Positions 47,925 through 60,738 of a stretch of DNA of 64,000 bases are shown in pieces (the stretch's first letter is position 1; the number at the start of each line of letters is the position of its first letter). The notes beneath the pieces were generated by a model. It worked only from the letters and a program-made list of their open reading frames with translations, made no database searches and had not been told where the DNA came from. The position numbers and the translations under genes are program-made. Source of the DNA: Scatophagus argus (taxonomy: Eukaryota > Chordata > Actinopteri > Scatophagidae); assembly GCF_020382885.2 (NCBI RefSeq), contig NC_058503.1, positions 2,097,110 through 2,161,109 of the forward strand, written 5' to 3'.

Positions 47925-49730
47925 GCAGGGGAAAAACAGGGATGCAGTCTCTCCCTGATCCAGGTTGAGGATTTCAGCATTGCTGGGTTACTGACAAGAA
48001 CATTTAAGTGAGCCAATTCACTGGCCATCACGTTCATGACCCCATTCCTTTTAACAGACTTTAAAGTAGAAGAACTTGGCACTTTTTTAAAAAAAATGTT
48101 GTTTTTTTTGTTTTTTTTAATGAAGCCATAATGAGAATGAGGTATTATTTAGAAGTGGATCTGTGTCCAAACTTTTCTACAGATTAGTTGGCAAGAGAAA
48201 AACTAGTCACACTTCACACATATTTAAATCCATTTTTAGGGGATTTCCAACCTCTGATCAGTTCAGGTGCTTATAGAAAATGGTTAAAGTCCTAAAAAAA
48301 AAAAGCACAAACACTTGCACAGATTTCTGCACATTATGGAAACAGCACCGGTGGTGAAATGAGGGAAAGAGGTTCTGTTTGCTTTTCGATCCAGCTGTCG
48401 TCTTAGCCACTTTGATTTGCATTCCTTCAGAGCTTAACATGTTTTTGTTTCTCTCCAAGATGCTTGAACACCCTCACATCAGCTTCCCCTTTACACTCCG
48501 GCTGTGTCAGAGTGACACAGTGACACAGGTCAGGTGCTGCTTTGTCCCTGCAGCTTCTCTCTGAAGCACGATCATCCAGACGACCGTCACAGTTTCTGTG
48601 TACATTGGTACTGACAATATGCCGGCTGACCTGAGTGAAGGTGCTGGCTGCCTAAGACAGTACATGCAGATTACAGTATTTTTTTTGGGTGGGGGGGGGG
48701 TCTTGAGGATTTAGTTCTTTGGAATTACAGGTGCACTGAGTAACAGTATTGCAAACTGGAGACGTTATTTGCACCATTTCATATCAGCGCGTTCCCTTGA
48801 TGTCATAAACATTCTGGTAATGCATATGGCTTATCATGCATATCTGCCACAATGTCACTGTACTTATCTTCTTAAGTCAAAAATGCTGCTTTACAGCTTA
48901 CAAGGTACTGGCAATACACAGCTCTCTCTGTAATGGATGACGTTCTTCAAAAACAAACAACTTATTACACTAAAACAACGACAACTGTATTTTTTAGGGG
49001 AAAAAAGGTGTAGGTGTTAGGAAGTACCACTGCACAGGTGTTACAATGTTTGATCGAGTCCTTGGCGGCTGTGGAATGAGCTGCGTGAAGACAGAATGTT
49101 GGTTGGAGAAAAAGTGAAAAAAGTCTGAAAAATGTCTGGAGGTACGGAGTTAGAAAGACAAAGCTGACTGAAGTGTCAGCGGTTGAGTTGCATTGTGGGT
49201 AATGAAGGCAACAGGTTTTGACAAGGAAGAGCTTTTCAAATGAAAGATACTTCTAGTTCTGTATCGATTTTGATACTTTTTTTTTTTAAAAAAGAAGAGA
49301 TGTCCATCCTCAGTCTGACAGTGTTATACAGAGGAGAATTTGTGATAAATCTGTGGAGTACTCTTAATTCTATGAACGGGACGCAGTTGCTTTTCAAGGA
49401 GGACACTGTTCCCTCAAATATTATCTTAGATGTTAGTATTTGTAATTGTAATTTCATCTAATTGTGATGCATGTTGTTTTGCTTTCGGGGGGATAAGGGA
49501 TCGGCTGCACATAAAGTGTAGTTCAGGTATTCAGTGATGTACACACCGCCCAGGTTTGACTCAGACACATTTTAAATGGATACATTGAGCTAAACAAACT
49601 TCCCATCAGGGTTTACCAAATGTCAGTATTATTCCTGCCTTTCCTTCTTGGAGATTTGTACATTTTGCCTCCTTTATCAGTGGTTTTTTTTATATATTGT
49701 ATTAAACATTTATTTCCCATGCTTTTGGGA
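47925..49730 (+). other. RFTN2 3' UTR (inferred) with candidate poly(A) signal
   Basis: No other gene is visible in this stretch after the RFTN2 stop. A variant poly(A) signal ATTAAA at 49701-49706 is followed by a GT-rich segment at about 49727-49740, giving a possible 1.8-kb 3' UTR. The end is inferred and earlier sites cannot be excluded. Confidence 0.4.
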
Positions 49731-50096
49731 GTTGTGTTTATTACTCTTAGGCCTCATTCAGGTCCTGCATAATCTTGACATGAACATAAGATTTGCAGCA
49801 CAGTTACTAGAAACACTGCTGCTTCCACCACTGAATAGTCAAGCCTGACTGATAAATTGGTTGACCATTATTATCAGTCAATGTTGGCCTGTCACTTATC
49901 AGTATATATCTGTTAAAACTGTCCATTATGCATGGATATGAAAACTTAAACAAAATTAAAATATACCATTTCAGTGTACTGAGGTCATTTTCAACAACTG
50001 TACACACAGTATTTCTGAAATATATAAAAATAGTTATAAATAGTCCATAGTATTAAAATTACAATGTCCACACAAGCTCCTGAATAATAGGTCTTT

Positions 50097-50102
50097 TTTA
50101 TT
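50097..50102 (-). terminator. Candidate poly(A) signal of MOB4
   Basis: TTTATT on the plus strand, AATAAA on the minus strand, 1.1 kb past the MOB4 stop. RFTN2 and MOB4 converge tail to tail here. Confidence 0.45.
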
Positions 50103-51090
50103 AACAGACATCATGAAAATGTCGACAGTAACAAAATTTTTTAGTCCATTTAAAAAAAAAAAAGTGGGTTGGATTGACAAGACTCCTCCCACAAAATAAC
50201 TTAATGAGGGAGAGGGTAAAAGAAGGGAGGTTGTGCTCCAATACTCAAATGTAGCTCATATTCCACCCTTTCTTGAGGCATTTACTCACCAAATGCCAGT
50301 AAAGTGGTAAAAACTGGCTTACAGCAGCTCAGTTTCTGCCCATATCGTCATGGTTTCAGTTACCATCATGTCAAGGAAAGGGGAATACGAGGCACATTTT
50401 ATACAGTATTAAAATGGGGGCATGTCAGAAAGCAGGATCAGAGTTAGCCAAAAACCTTCCTAAATACTCTGAAGCATCATTTCAGAGGCCAAAGAGAAAC
50501 AATGACAATGCTAGTACACTTACAAAGCTAGAGATTAGGTTTGTCTTTGTTCACTACCACACAAGCCACACACCTACAATGTGTTTTAATAGCATTAAGT
50601 CAGCAGGCTAATTTAGTGATCCATTTCATGGGACACCCCCCTCCAAAACAGGCTGGTAAGCAACACAAGCAAATAGAGAACAGAAGCAGACACAAAAGAG
50701 TGAAGCACCATCCGAAAAACATGACAGTGAATTAAAAGAGAGGGGAAGTGAGGGTTATATACAGAGGCTGTCAGTGTGTGCCTTTGTCAACGATACAGGT
50801 CAACATGATTACATAGGGTTTTCGCAAATCCAGCTGCTTGAAGAACATTAAGGAAAAGGGTTTCCCTAAAGGAGTAGTGTGAGAGCAGAACTGTATCCAG
50901 AAACAACTGGGTCACTCTGGTAGCAGAGACACAGGGTGCATCTGAATGACAGACAGTGGAAACGGGATGTCCTGCAGCCATGGCTGAAATCTGCTCCTGG
51001 TATTCCTTACCCTTCCTTTGAGATAGACACAGGTGACTAGGGCGGAGGGACATGGACAGTGTTACTAGACAGGAGCCTTAATACACTGTA

Positions 51091-51127
51091 TTGTGTGTAT
51101 ATTGTGTGTGTGTGTGTGTGTGTGTGT
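51091..51127 (+). repeat. (TG)n microsatellite in the MOB4 3' UTR
   Basis: Nearly uninterrupted TG run (broken once by TAT) about 90 bases past the MOB4 stop codon; it reads CA in the MOB4 transcript. Confidence 0.8.
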
Positions 51128-51214
51128 CCTGTATATGCAGGTGTGTGAATGTCTCCTGTGTAATATGTAAAACTGTGTTTTTACATGTGTCTCCCTTATG
51201 GCAGCAGCTGTATC

Positions 51215-54200
51215 TTAGGCCTCGCTCTCCCCAGCTGATGAGGTGTTCTGCACTTCCTCCTCCAGAATGGGCACAATCAGGTTGTCCTTGGACATCAGGT
51301 TGTACTTCATTACGAAGCGTGTGAACCGGTGACACAGGAACGTTTCATTCTGCGCACATATAGAACAGTCATGAAATTCTGTCTTTTCAGCTTCTCTAAT
51401 CGGTTCATCAGGTCTTTGAAGATTAAAAACAGTCACATAAAATGACATAATAATCTAGTTTACAAAGACATCCCTGAAATTAGCTGTTTATTGTACGTGG
51501 GTCTATTTTTCACTAGCATGAAAGTTATAGTGCTTATTATGAAGTCTGAAGACAACAAAACAAAACACCTTTTTGTGTGTCATTGGTTCGCAGGATATTT
51601 CCAAGAAAACCTACCTCATACTTGTCAAATATCTGGCGGTGATGGAAGTAGGCATGAGAGAATATCCTATAGATGCGACGACAGACGGAGCCCAGTTTGG
51701 CCACTGATGACTCCTTGATGCTCACCCTAAAAAGGCAAATCACACAACGGTATCAGTTAGTACTTCATGTGCTTTGAAGGATTCGTTGTTGCCGTGGTAA
51801 CAGACATCCCAATCAGTATTCAAATGCTTCTTCTTTTTTTTTTCCCACCCAAGTGGAAGGAGACTGACGCCTGCGCTGACAAAAAGGTGGCTAATGTCTC
51901 CTCTGTTATTTGACTCAAAATTACAAGAACAGTGAAGTATATTAAATAATGAGAGCAAGCTTGAGGAAAGTATGTTAGCTTGTATTGTTCTAAGTTCACC
52001 TGAGGGAAGAGGACTGACCTGCTGGGGAAGTATTTGTTGCTATTGAGAAGACAGGCAGCTCCGTCCAGCGTGTGCCTGGTGTAATCAATGGCAGGGCACT
52101 GTGGATACAGCAGCACATATTACCATCCTTAACAAAAAAAAGTTTCTACTTTAACTCAATAAAAAGTATTGCTTAAGACCATTAATGACAAACAGGAGCT
52201 TTTCGTAAACAGAGCGGTTTTTTTTTACCTCTTTGGGCGTCTTGTGGGCAGCACATAAAAAGATCCACTGCTCTGTGGCTGTCATTTGGGTGCAGGTGTC
52301 TGGATGACACTCACTCTGATGGACAAAAGACAAGCATTACTACAGCTGATATTACACCAGATGGACAGTCCTTTAAACTGCATCTTGTTCAGATAGCTTT
52401 GGTACTGACACAGGTTTGAGACAAAATCTTTGAAATCAGCCACAACATTAAACTGAGCAATGAATGAATGACTTTGATCATCTCCTTACAGCACATTGTT
52501 CTACTGGGAAACCTTGGGCTCTGGCACTCATGTAGATGTCATTTGGACATCATGCAAGTATACCCCCTGAGAGAACCAGCACATGCACACAGCACCAAAA
52601 AAAAACATTCAGGAAGGGTTCAAGCAACATGATGAGTTCAAGGTGCCAACATGGCCCCCAAACTCCCACCTTGTAACCCATTGGATTCGCTGCCAACATC
52701 CACCACAGGACAACCCCAGAGGCCCTGTGCTCACGTCTCAACAGGTCAGAGCTGTTTTGGCAGCACAAGGTTGACCCACACAATATCTGACAGGTGGCTT
52801 TAATGCTGTGGCTAACTGATGTAAATATCCTCAAGCGAGAATAATTAAAGTTTGCATATCTGATGGGAGATCACTTACCTGCAGTTTTACAGCTAATCCA
52901 TTGAGCTCTAGGCAGAACTGCCTAAAAATAAGAACAAATAAGTGCACAGTCAGATGAAAAACAAATGATCTTTAATGAGTAATCCTGTCACACTGAACTA
53001 CAGTTTCTGCTTCAACAAGCAGGTACTGGTCATACTTGTCATACTTACTTTTTTTTTTTTTAATGAGATTTAAATGCAGTTACTGGCTAGAGGTTGCAAG
53101 TCAGTTGAGGACTGAGACACAGTAATATAGCTATTAAATAAAAGTTAACATGTGACTGCTTGTCATTTAAAATTTCAACATGTAGAGACTGCAGCTGTCT
53201 AACTGGATTTTTTTGTGTTCTTTTCTTTGTACAGTTTTGCTTGGAATTGGAAAAAAAATTAATTGTTATTTAAAAAAAACGGTCAGCTTCAAGTACATAT
53301 GAAAAAATATGCTTAAAGTATTTTGTGTAACACGTTTGTTGAACATACCTGAGGTGCTCGTATTTCCACACCCCCTCATCCTGACCCTCTGGAGGTTCCA
53401 GGATTTTGTCAATATTGGAGCAATCCGATCTGATGTTCTGCTGAATGTACTAGGACGTAGACATCAAAAAAAGTTTAGTAGAGTTGCTCAACCACAACAA
53501 CATGATCCTCATCACCTTAATATACTGATAATTCACGATGCCGACATCAACTGAAGGTGATTTCCTGGCCTTTAAAGATCCAGTATAGTTAAAGGGCAGG
53601 TTCATATTTGTTCCATCTCACTGAAATTCTCACAAAGCCATAAATATACTCTAAGGGTATAGGTCACTGTAATAATTCTGAGTCTGTGAAGAAAGGCTAA
53701 CGGAATTCAAAAGTAAAAGATGGGGAATCAAATTCACAGTGTGAGTTAACCAAATCGCTCAAAGGGCCAAGCTACAGACCCCATGTCTGGGAACCTGTGA
53801 GCCAACAGGAAGAGTAGGGTGCCCACGCATGAGGTGAGCCACGTCTTTCTCTCCTACTCAAGTATAAAAAACAAGCTAGCTGCTATTTTTATGGTTACCT
53901 GAACTGAATTTAGTTAAAAATGAGAGGCAGTAAGTGAAATAAAAACCCAAGAATGCAACTCAGGTTGAAATGTTCAGGTATTTATGGACAGAGATAACTT
54001 ATCTTCTGTCTTTTAAAGATGTTTTTATAACATTAGCAAGGAATAGGCTAACAGAAGTGACTCATCTCATGTACCCTACTTTCTTCTATTTCTCTTGCAA
54101 ACCTGGGATCCTCAAATGTGTGGTCTGCAGCTAGACCCTTCTCAAATCAGTGGGAATCTTCTGAACTTGTACTGTGAAATTCTCTTTGTGTGTTTCAACA

Positions 54201-55517
54201 TTGTTTAAGTGTTTACTTTCTGAGCTGCAGTGGAGCAACAAATAATAAACTGATTAGTCAAACACCACGAGGACTGTGGACATGTCCTCCTTGCTCACAC
54301 TTGAACAGTTTTGGGAAAGGATCTTTTTGTGGCAAGTATGGACAGGAGGAATCACTACAGCAAACATTCCATCTGTTCTCTCAGTATGACTATCGTGGTA
54401 GAAGACAAATGAAGAAATCAATTTGGCTGTTGTGGTCGACTAAAATCAACTAAAAATCAGTAAAGAATGGCTCTAATTGGCTATCTTTAGCCATACTTAC
54501 CATATATATCAAATTATCAAGGAATGAATTGATATATGACTTCCCTGACTATAATTTTAATCTTATCTGCACTCAAATGATACCACCATGCACTTCTGGC
54601 AGCGCATTCAAACCCTCAAACTCTCACACACATACACACACGCAACATGACATGACCACACACCTGTTGGACAGCCAGGGTGCTGTCCATCTCCTCAAAT
54701 GATTCATCCGGCCAGTTGTAGAAATCCTATAAATAGAAGAAGGTCGATTTTACTCTAACGGTTAACTCAGTGGATAAAGCAGGCATTGTAGCATAATCGC
54801 CGCTGTCATAGTTGTCATCTGATGTTTAACAACAGGATGTATGCAACCCTATCGTTACAACACCTGGCGTTATGACAAAAGACATACGGCGTATAAGCAG
54901 CTAATATTAGCTAACTGAAGTTTGAAGTATGGTTACAAACAAAGCTCTGCTTTGCGCGTTCTGCTGAGAAAACACTGCCAAAGCTAGAAGCCTTTCGTTT
55001 CTTCAATATTCACAGGTAAAGAGCTAACCTGATGCTAGCTAATTAGCTAGAGAACGTCAGTTGGGGTGCGACTGCTTCCTGCAAACAGCTAGCGAACATT
55101 TACGATAGTTTATAAGTTAACCACGGCTGTTTGTTTGAGGATCGCGTGTGGATTTCACTCAATAAATGATTAAATGATTATTTAAGCAACACTGATTATT
55201 TCTCGGGGCTCCGAGATGTAGGTCAAAACTACATAGTCGTATTAGTTAGCTAACGTTCCTCCAGTAACTAGACCTAGCAAGAGCTAACGTTAGCTTGCTG
55301 ACCATTTCCAGGTCAGGCCCTTCCTATATGTTGTCTACGACCAAGTTGTCTAGGAAAGACGTGTAGTACAAAAACGCGACGCAAATAAGATAGCACCACG
55401 TAGTCGTATCGACTTCTACCGAGTGATGTTCAATTATTCCTGCTTAGAGAAACGCACCTTTGCCTTGGTTCCAGGCCGATTCCTCCTGAGAACTGCAGTA
55501 CCCTCCGCCATGACCAT
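51215..55517 (-). CDS. MOB4: MOB4 (phocein), Mob-family subunit of the STRIPAK complex, 8 coding exons
   Basis: Mob-family adaptor known from striatin-PP2A (STRIPAK) complexes and vesicle traffic. Exons, in transcript order: 55517-55458, 54726-54664, 53449-53349, 52921-52879, 52315-52229, 52098-52019, 51726-51615, 51349-51215. Phases agree and give 226 residues, the usual family length. It begins [20 protein letters not shown]. The Mob fold runs from about residue 60, and the Cys/His zinc-binding set is visible in [11 protein letters not shown] (exon 5) and [10 protein letters not shown] (exon 7). It ends AGESEA. An upstream Met lies two codons before the second Met, as in other vertebrates. 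Both introns and protein look ordinary and strongly conserved. It is convergent with RFTN2 and in the same orientation as HSPE1. Confidence 0.95.
52545..52835 (+). repeat. Dispersed repeat in MOB4 intron 4
   Basis: The block GTCAGAGCTGTTTTGGCAGC followed by cacaatatctgacaggtggctttaatg is a tail I recognise from many fish genomes. Only one copy is here; the class is not resolved. Confidence 0.45.
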
Positions 55518-57354
55518 CTCGACAGAATACCCGGATGTTCGTCAATCGCTGAGTTGTAGCAGCGGACTCTGAACACGGAGCGGCGGGCTCAAATTTTATT
55601 TTACATTAGGAGCGGTTAAATACATATAAATAATAATACATATACTCCATATTCATGTAGATTGCTTTAGTTTACTACAAATTCAAGATCGTCCTTCCAC
55701 TAAGAAAGCAAAAGATTTGAATAGTTGTCAGTTAAATAACAATGTTTACTCTCTCTCTCTCTCTCTCTTCTGTATGTATGCAGAGAGAGAGAGAGAGAAT
55801 GCAGCTACAAGCTTTAGGTATAATATATATTTACAATTTATAATACATCATTCCCATGGATTAAACTACACAATAATCAAGACTGGATATGACTGCAAAA
55901 AGGGAAAACTCAGAAACTCTTCTAAAGACCCCCTAATCCTCAGGGGCCCCAAAATCCAAGGTCCACTATTTGTCAGTTGATTTTAAGGTGATTTATTGCA
56001 GATTCTTTTCAGAGAATCTGTCCCAATATGAACTAAGGTGGGTCTTTCATTATCACATTGTGCTGACATTAGTTTTCTGATTTCACATTCCATTAAATGG
56101 TGCATATTCCTAAATAAACTGACTGACAAACAGAAAAGGTGAGGTGAGCTAACATTATTACAGCAGAGGAATGTTGGTTGGTTTGACTGTCAACAAATAA
56201 ATGAAACTCCTGGGCTTTCTCTGTTGCATGCACTTTATTTAAAGAGAACAGGGAGGTGCCAGGTGCACACAAGGCACACAGTGTGGTTGGTGACTGTCCA
56301 GAAAGGCCTCCTGCAAAACCACCTTCTTCATTTGCCCCCCCTGCAGTTTATTATTGTAATCCGTGCCATTATTTCTAACTGATTATATATATTGATTATA
56401 TCTGTCTTCATTTCTCAAAATATAGACATCAGTGCATCATATTTAACACTTAAGCAGCACTAGCTTTACAGAGTTGCAGCAAATGAAGTTCACTCCCATT
56501 CATTATAGCATTTATTTTTAGTCTTTCTGTACCCTTTTACTTTATTAATGAATATTCATTGCATTTAATACTATAGCTACTTCCTGGTATGCTCCTGGAC
56601 TATGGCACTTTGCTGTCTTGTACCCATTTTCTGTTAATGTGTAAAACAGAAGTACTCAACATACTGGGTCCAACGCTGGACCCATGTGTACTAAATATTG
56701 TACATGGATAGAATCAATGTGAGTTCTAACTTGTATTTACATGAAGGTTTAGAGATCAACACCTAAAACATTCCAATGTCACAGCATCTACATTACTAGC
56801 CTATACAGAGGTCTACCATTTACATCAACAGAAAATGTTTGCCCTGGAGCCTCCTAACAGGTTAATCCCACTATGACAGTTTAGTAGTAAATAGTTGAAA
56901 CTAGCTCATCCTCAGTCATCTGCAAGGCTAAACACTTCTTAAAGATTAATATCAGTAATACAAGACATATGCTGGTATTACAGCAGCATTAAACACTTTG
57001 TAATATTTTTATTTAAACAAAGCCTTTAGTCAGTTTTGTTAATTGAGTATTAGAATGTAATCAAAAATAAAATACCAACATTCTTTTGAACAAAAGCTAA
57101 TTGTCATCAAATTTGTATTTTATCTTCTAGCATAAATTTAGCTGAGATTTATGACAGCTTTAAGAAATTTATGGAGAAATTAATAAGCAACTTTATCTTT
57201 ATCTACCAAATCCTCAGATTCTTCTATTCTTGTAAAACAATCTTCCCATTTTAAGAATCCCATTATATGTGGTGTTCTTGTTTCAATGGTAGTCCATAAG
57301 CTGGGCTAAGGCTGTGACATACAGTCAGACAAAAACAACAATGAACAGTTCACC
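55518..57354. other. MOB4-HSPE1 intergenic region
   Basis: It holds the presumed MOB4 promoter next to 55518 and, at 55749-55798, a CT/GA inverted repeat. The rest is AT-rich with no supported exon or repeat. Confidence 0.45.
55749..55798. repeat. (CT)10 and (AG)8 facing as an inverted repeat
   Basis: CT tract 55749-55768 and AG tract 55782-55798 flank a 13-base spacer, so the two microsatellites can pair as a hairpin. Position is about 230 bases upstream of MOB4. Confidence 0.85.
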
Positions 57355-57360
57355 TTTATT
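57355..57360 (-). terminator. Candidate poly(A) signal of HSPE1
   Basis: TTTATT on the plus strand reads AATAAA on the minus strand, about 140 bases past the HSPE1 stop. Confidence 0.6.
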
Positions 57361-57501
57361 ATTTTAACAAAATGTGATTAGAATTATTTACAATTGCAAT
57401 AATATAGAAAAAAAGGAAAAACAGACATGAAAGAGGAAACTTAATTTCTTCTCTCTAGGGATGACGAGGACTCAATATGTTCTACAGCAACAAACGATGA
57501 C

Positions 57502-60017
57502 TCAGTCGACGTATTTACCAAGGATATCTCCATCACGGAAAAGGAAATAGTCCTGAAAAAAGAAAAACAGGAAAGTAACCATGGAAGGCACAAAAAGAAA
57601 AAATATCTTTACCGATTCAGTGGAAAAGACAACTGTACTGTACCTTGTCATCCAGAACAACCTTAGTTCCACCATACTCCGGTAGGAGTACTTTCTCTCC
57701 AACCTTCACACTGACAGCTTGTAAATCCCCTTTCTGGAAAAAAAAGAAAAAAAAAACAGAAATCAGACCAAATGTTCTTGCAAAACGGCAACTATTAAAC
57801 AGCTTTGCCTGTATCTCTCACTGTTTTCCCAGAAAACAGGTTCTAGCAGCAGACTGACGATAGGCAATCACCTGATTTACAGAGCCGGGTCCTACTGCCA
57901 TCACTGTGGCCTGCAGCACCTTGCCTTGAGACTTCTCTGGCAGCATGATGCCGCCCTTCGTTACCGTCTCTGCGGTAAGTCGCTCCACCAGCACACGGTC
58001 AAACAAGGGGAGGAATTTTCTGAAGGCCTGCAAGTGACCACAGAGTGATGGAATTAGCACATAATATCAATTACTATTAAATAACATTTTACTTTTGTTA
58101 CACCACCAATGAAGCTTTAACATTTCGCTGTGAAACCCAATAATACCACAAGAGGGCTGTCTTGAGACAGAGAGGACTTGACTTACACAATCCCCAAAGA
58201 CCCCCCAACCCACTGACTTCAGTGTTTTTTTTTTTCTGCAAGCATATGCTGATTAGACAAAATCTCTATATGATCCAATGCAGCATAGTAAGTAGTAAAG
58301 ATGCACTGGCTCAGGGTTCAGTTAGAATGTTATACAAACAAATATATTCAAGTTAAAATACAGGAATGATTAATCACCGTGGCTGCTCTGTGCAGAAAGG
58401 GGGAGGGTAGTAAAAAGAAGGGGGTGAGGGTGACAGCTTAAGTAACAACAGTGCCTAAGCAATAAATGAGCAGCTCCTTCACAGAGGCAGTCTTTGTGAA
58501 GCCAATCATTGCAAAAACTAGTTTAATGAAAGTCAGCATTTCTTTGTTGTGTCAGATATTTCAGTGCAAACCTCCTAGCAGCAGATAAATGAGGGAGGAG
58601 AGCAGCTTTTTTAAAATGAAAACAGCTGCCAACAGTCTGATAACAGCAGATGTACCAGTGACCTTGGATGAAGGTTGTTTGGGAGAGAGGTGGTGAGAGT
58701 TAAGGGTGGGTAGAAGGACGGTTTGTTGACTGTTCAGATCTGAGTTAGTTATTCATTGTGACTGTTTAACCCGAGGCAGAGAAGGGCAAGGACTACTGAT
58801 AAAATAGAGGCATCTTGGAATATTAGGGACAGTTGCAAAACACAAACGCAAACATAGACTGAGCGCACAGCCTTGATCAGTGATGACACTACAGTGATAA
58901 CATTACAACATAACACTCAAGGTGTTGATGATTAAAATTAACTTCACGTTTTTGTTTTGTTTATGAACTGTCTGCTTCATAAACTGAAATTATACAGTTC
59001 AAAAGCACCACAAACTATTACCTGCAAAATGGCTATTAAGTTGAATGAAAAACTTAAAAAATTTCAGGGTGGGTTTTTAAAGTTTTACCAAGAAACATCT
59101 ACTAAGCTGGTAACTTTTGAGTCTATTTCCTTATTTATAAAATATTCCGATATTTTATTCATGCAATTTGTATTTCCATTGGTAGTTTGGACCAAATTCC
59201 CCACAGCACTGTTGCGAATTTAGATGCATACATTAGCATGTACCATTTGTCAGCAAATAAAGAGAATCGTAGCACTAATAAGTTATTTTAAAACAAAGAA
59301 ACTGTTTCAGCTGCTGAGTTTAAAAACTTCGCTCAGATCGGACACATGCTGCGCGTGGATAGGTCATGAGGTCAGAGACTACGTAGCGGAAGCCGGAAAT
59401 GATTTCACTGCGCGTGTAATTCAGATTTTTCACAATCCAAGGGCATGCACAGTGCACCCTGATAGATGAATCTGACCAACCGGTTAAAAAAAATATGTAT
59501 AAAACGTGTATTAAAGATAATCTCGCCCAACCGATGGGAGTATTGTCCTGCCTCTGTGCTCACGGACACTTTATTCATCCACATGTGATTGCTGCAGTGA
59601 CAAGTTTGCCAACTCAGGATCAGATTTTTCTAAGATTACATTCTCAACACATGTGTCCGATGATAGAGAACCAACTCACAGCCAATGAGCAGAAATATCG
59701 TTAGCTAACAGTGAGTGTGTAGCTGCAAATGCAAGTCGAACGATGCAGAGATGCAGAAAATGCACCCGTCTTCTCCTCTAACAGTGTATAATTAGATAAA
59801 CATGACTGTATCTAGCAGATCTTTCCTTCTCATTCGCCTTTTCAACTGCTTGACCTTGTGAATCGATGTTAAAGGTAGCTCACATAACGTTAGCTGCTAA
59901 CGATAATTTAGCAGCCATATGAAGACTTATAAATTATTTGAGGAATCTGTTGGCTGTCTAGAGCTCCCTGTAGTTTCTAAAATAAATAATGACTGTTTTG
60001 TAAAAGTACCTTACCAT
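57502..60017 (-). CDS. HSPE1: Mitochondrial chaperonin 10 (HSP10)
   Basis: Heptameric co-chaperonin lid of HSP60 in the mitochondrial matrix. Exons: 60017-60015 (only the ATG), 58027-57872, 57733-57644, 57552-57502; phases agree and give 99 residues, the normal length. Diagnostic blocks are FRKFLPLFDRVLVER at the start, the mobile-loop region TVTKGGIMLPEKSQGK (about 24-40), KVLLPEYGGTKVVLDD, and the C-terminus DYFLFRDGDILGKYVD. Exon 1 codes only Met, followed by a 2-kb intron; the same start (M joined to AFRK) fits the family. The gene is head to head with HSPD1, with a shared promoter region. Confidence 0.96.
58028..60014. other. HSPE1 intron 1
   Basis: About 2 kb with no supported exon. 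I see no repeated copy from elsewhere in the window. Confidence 0.5.
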
Positions 60018-60135
60018 TTCTGAACGTGAGAGGAGGTCTAGGTCTTGGCGTGGAGCTGTACCCCGGTTTCTTCGGGAGCGTTGAAGTGACACTGAAGTGG
60101 ATTCACTCCACGTGAGGAAATATCCAGAACAATTG

Positions 60136-60147
60136 TGCGCATGCGCA
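60136..60147. promoter_or_regulatory. NRF-1 site
   Basis: TGCGCATGCGCA matches the palindromic NRF-1 consensus exactly. NRF-1 drives many nuclear genes for mitochondrial proteins, which fits both flanking genes. It is 119 bases upstream of the HSPE1 ATG. Confidence 0.75.
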
Positions 60148-60187
60148 CTACCTACCCTGAACTTGATCGCCAATTAGTTGCCACAAA

Positions 60188-60195
60188 GAAAATTC
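60188..60195. promoter_or_regulatory. Two-unit heat-shock element
   Basis: GAAAATTC fits GAAnnTTC, the minimal paired HSF1 unit. Confidence 0.5.
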
Positions 60196-60382
60196 TAGTA
60201 CACGTAAGGCAGAATAAAGCATCAAATTCAATCTGTGCCAATTACTCAGTGAGACGAAAATTGTACAACTGAGTCTTGAAACTATATTTAGGTTATTTAT
60301 CTGTCTTTTACGCGTTCCAAATCGCAGCAATATTGCACAATGTCAACTTTGACCTTTACTTTTTTCCTCCAATGGCACACGC

Positions 60383-60395
60383 GAAAATTCTAGAA
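60383..60395. promoter_or_regulatory. Three-unit heat-shock element
   Basis: GAAAATTCTAGAA fits GAAnnTTCnnGAA exactly, the trimer HSF1 site. A CCAAT motif lies 9 bases to the left. The position between the two chaperonin genes suggests joint heat induction. Confidence 0.8.
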
Positions 60396-60699
60396 TTGTG
60401 TGCCCGGGAACGAGCCCTGACATGTATTATGACTTACCATTCTGAAAATGGTAACGTATATCTGTAAATGGCGACAAATTAATATAGGTAACTATAATAA
60501 CGCCTAGTCAATATGCTTATTTATCAGGAACACAATTATTTAAGACAACTATTCAAAACTAGTCTGGAGTTATTCAGAGTCCGGGGTTTACCGGTAAATT
60601 ACCCGGATGTAAAGGGCCATGTGCACTCCCATCGCAGTAGCTTATTTGCACCATACTGCTGTCCTTACGTGCAGTCGTTATATCATTCCGCCTTGCAGA

Positions 60700-60738
60700 C
60701 GAGTACTCTGTAACCTCTCCAGGCTTTTTAACTCTCAA
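60700..60738 (+). other. Candidate end of a non-coding HSPD1 first exon
   Basis: A consensus donor GTAAGT at 60739-60744 lies downstream of the promoter elements. Human HSPD1 also has an untranslated first exon, with the ATG in exon 2. The coding exon is preceded by a pyrimidine-rich stretch and AG at 62133-62136. The exon start is unknown; 60700 is nominal. Confidence 0.35.

Noticed and set aside
49840..49930. Segment resembling one near 45760-45840 (cagtatcagt/gttggcctgtc blocks)
   Set aside because: Similarity is short and patchy; likely two old copies of one repeat, but too degraded to annotate.
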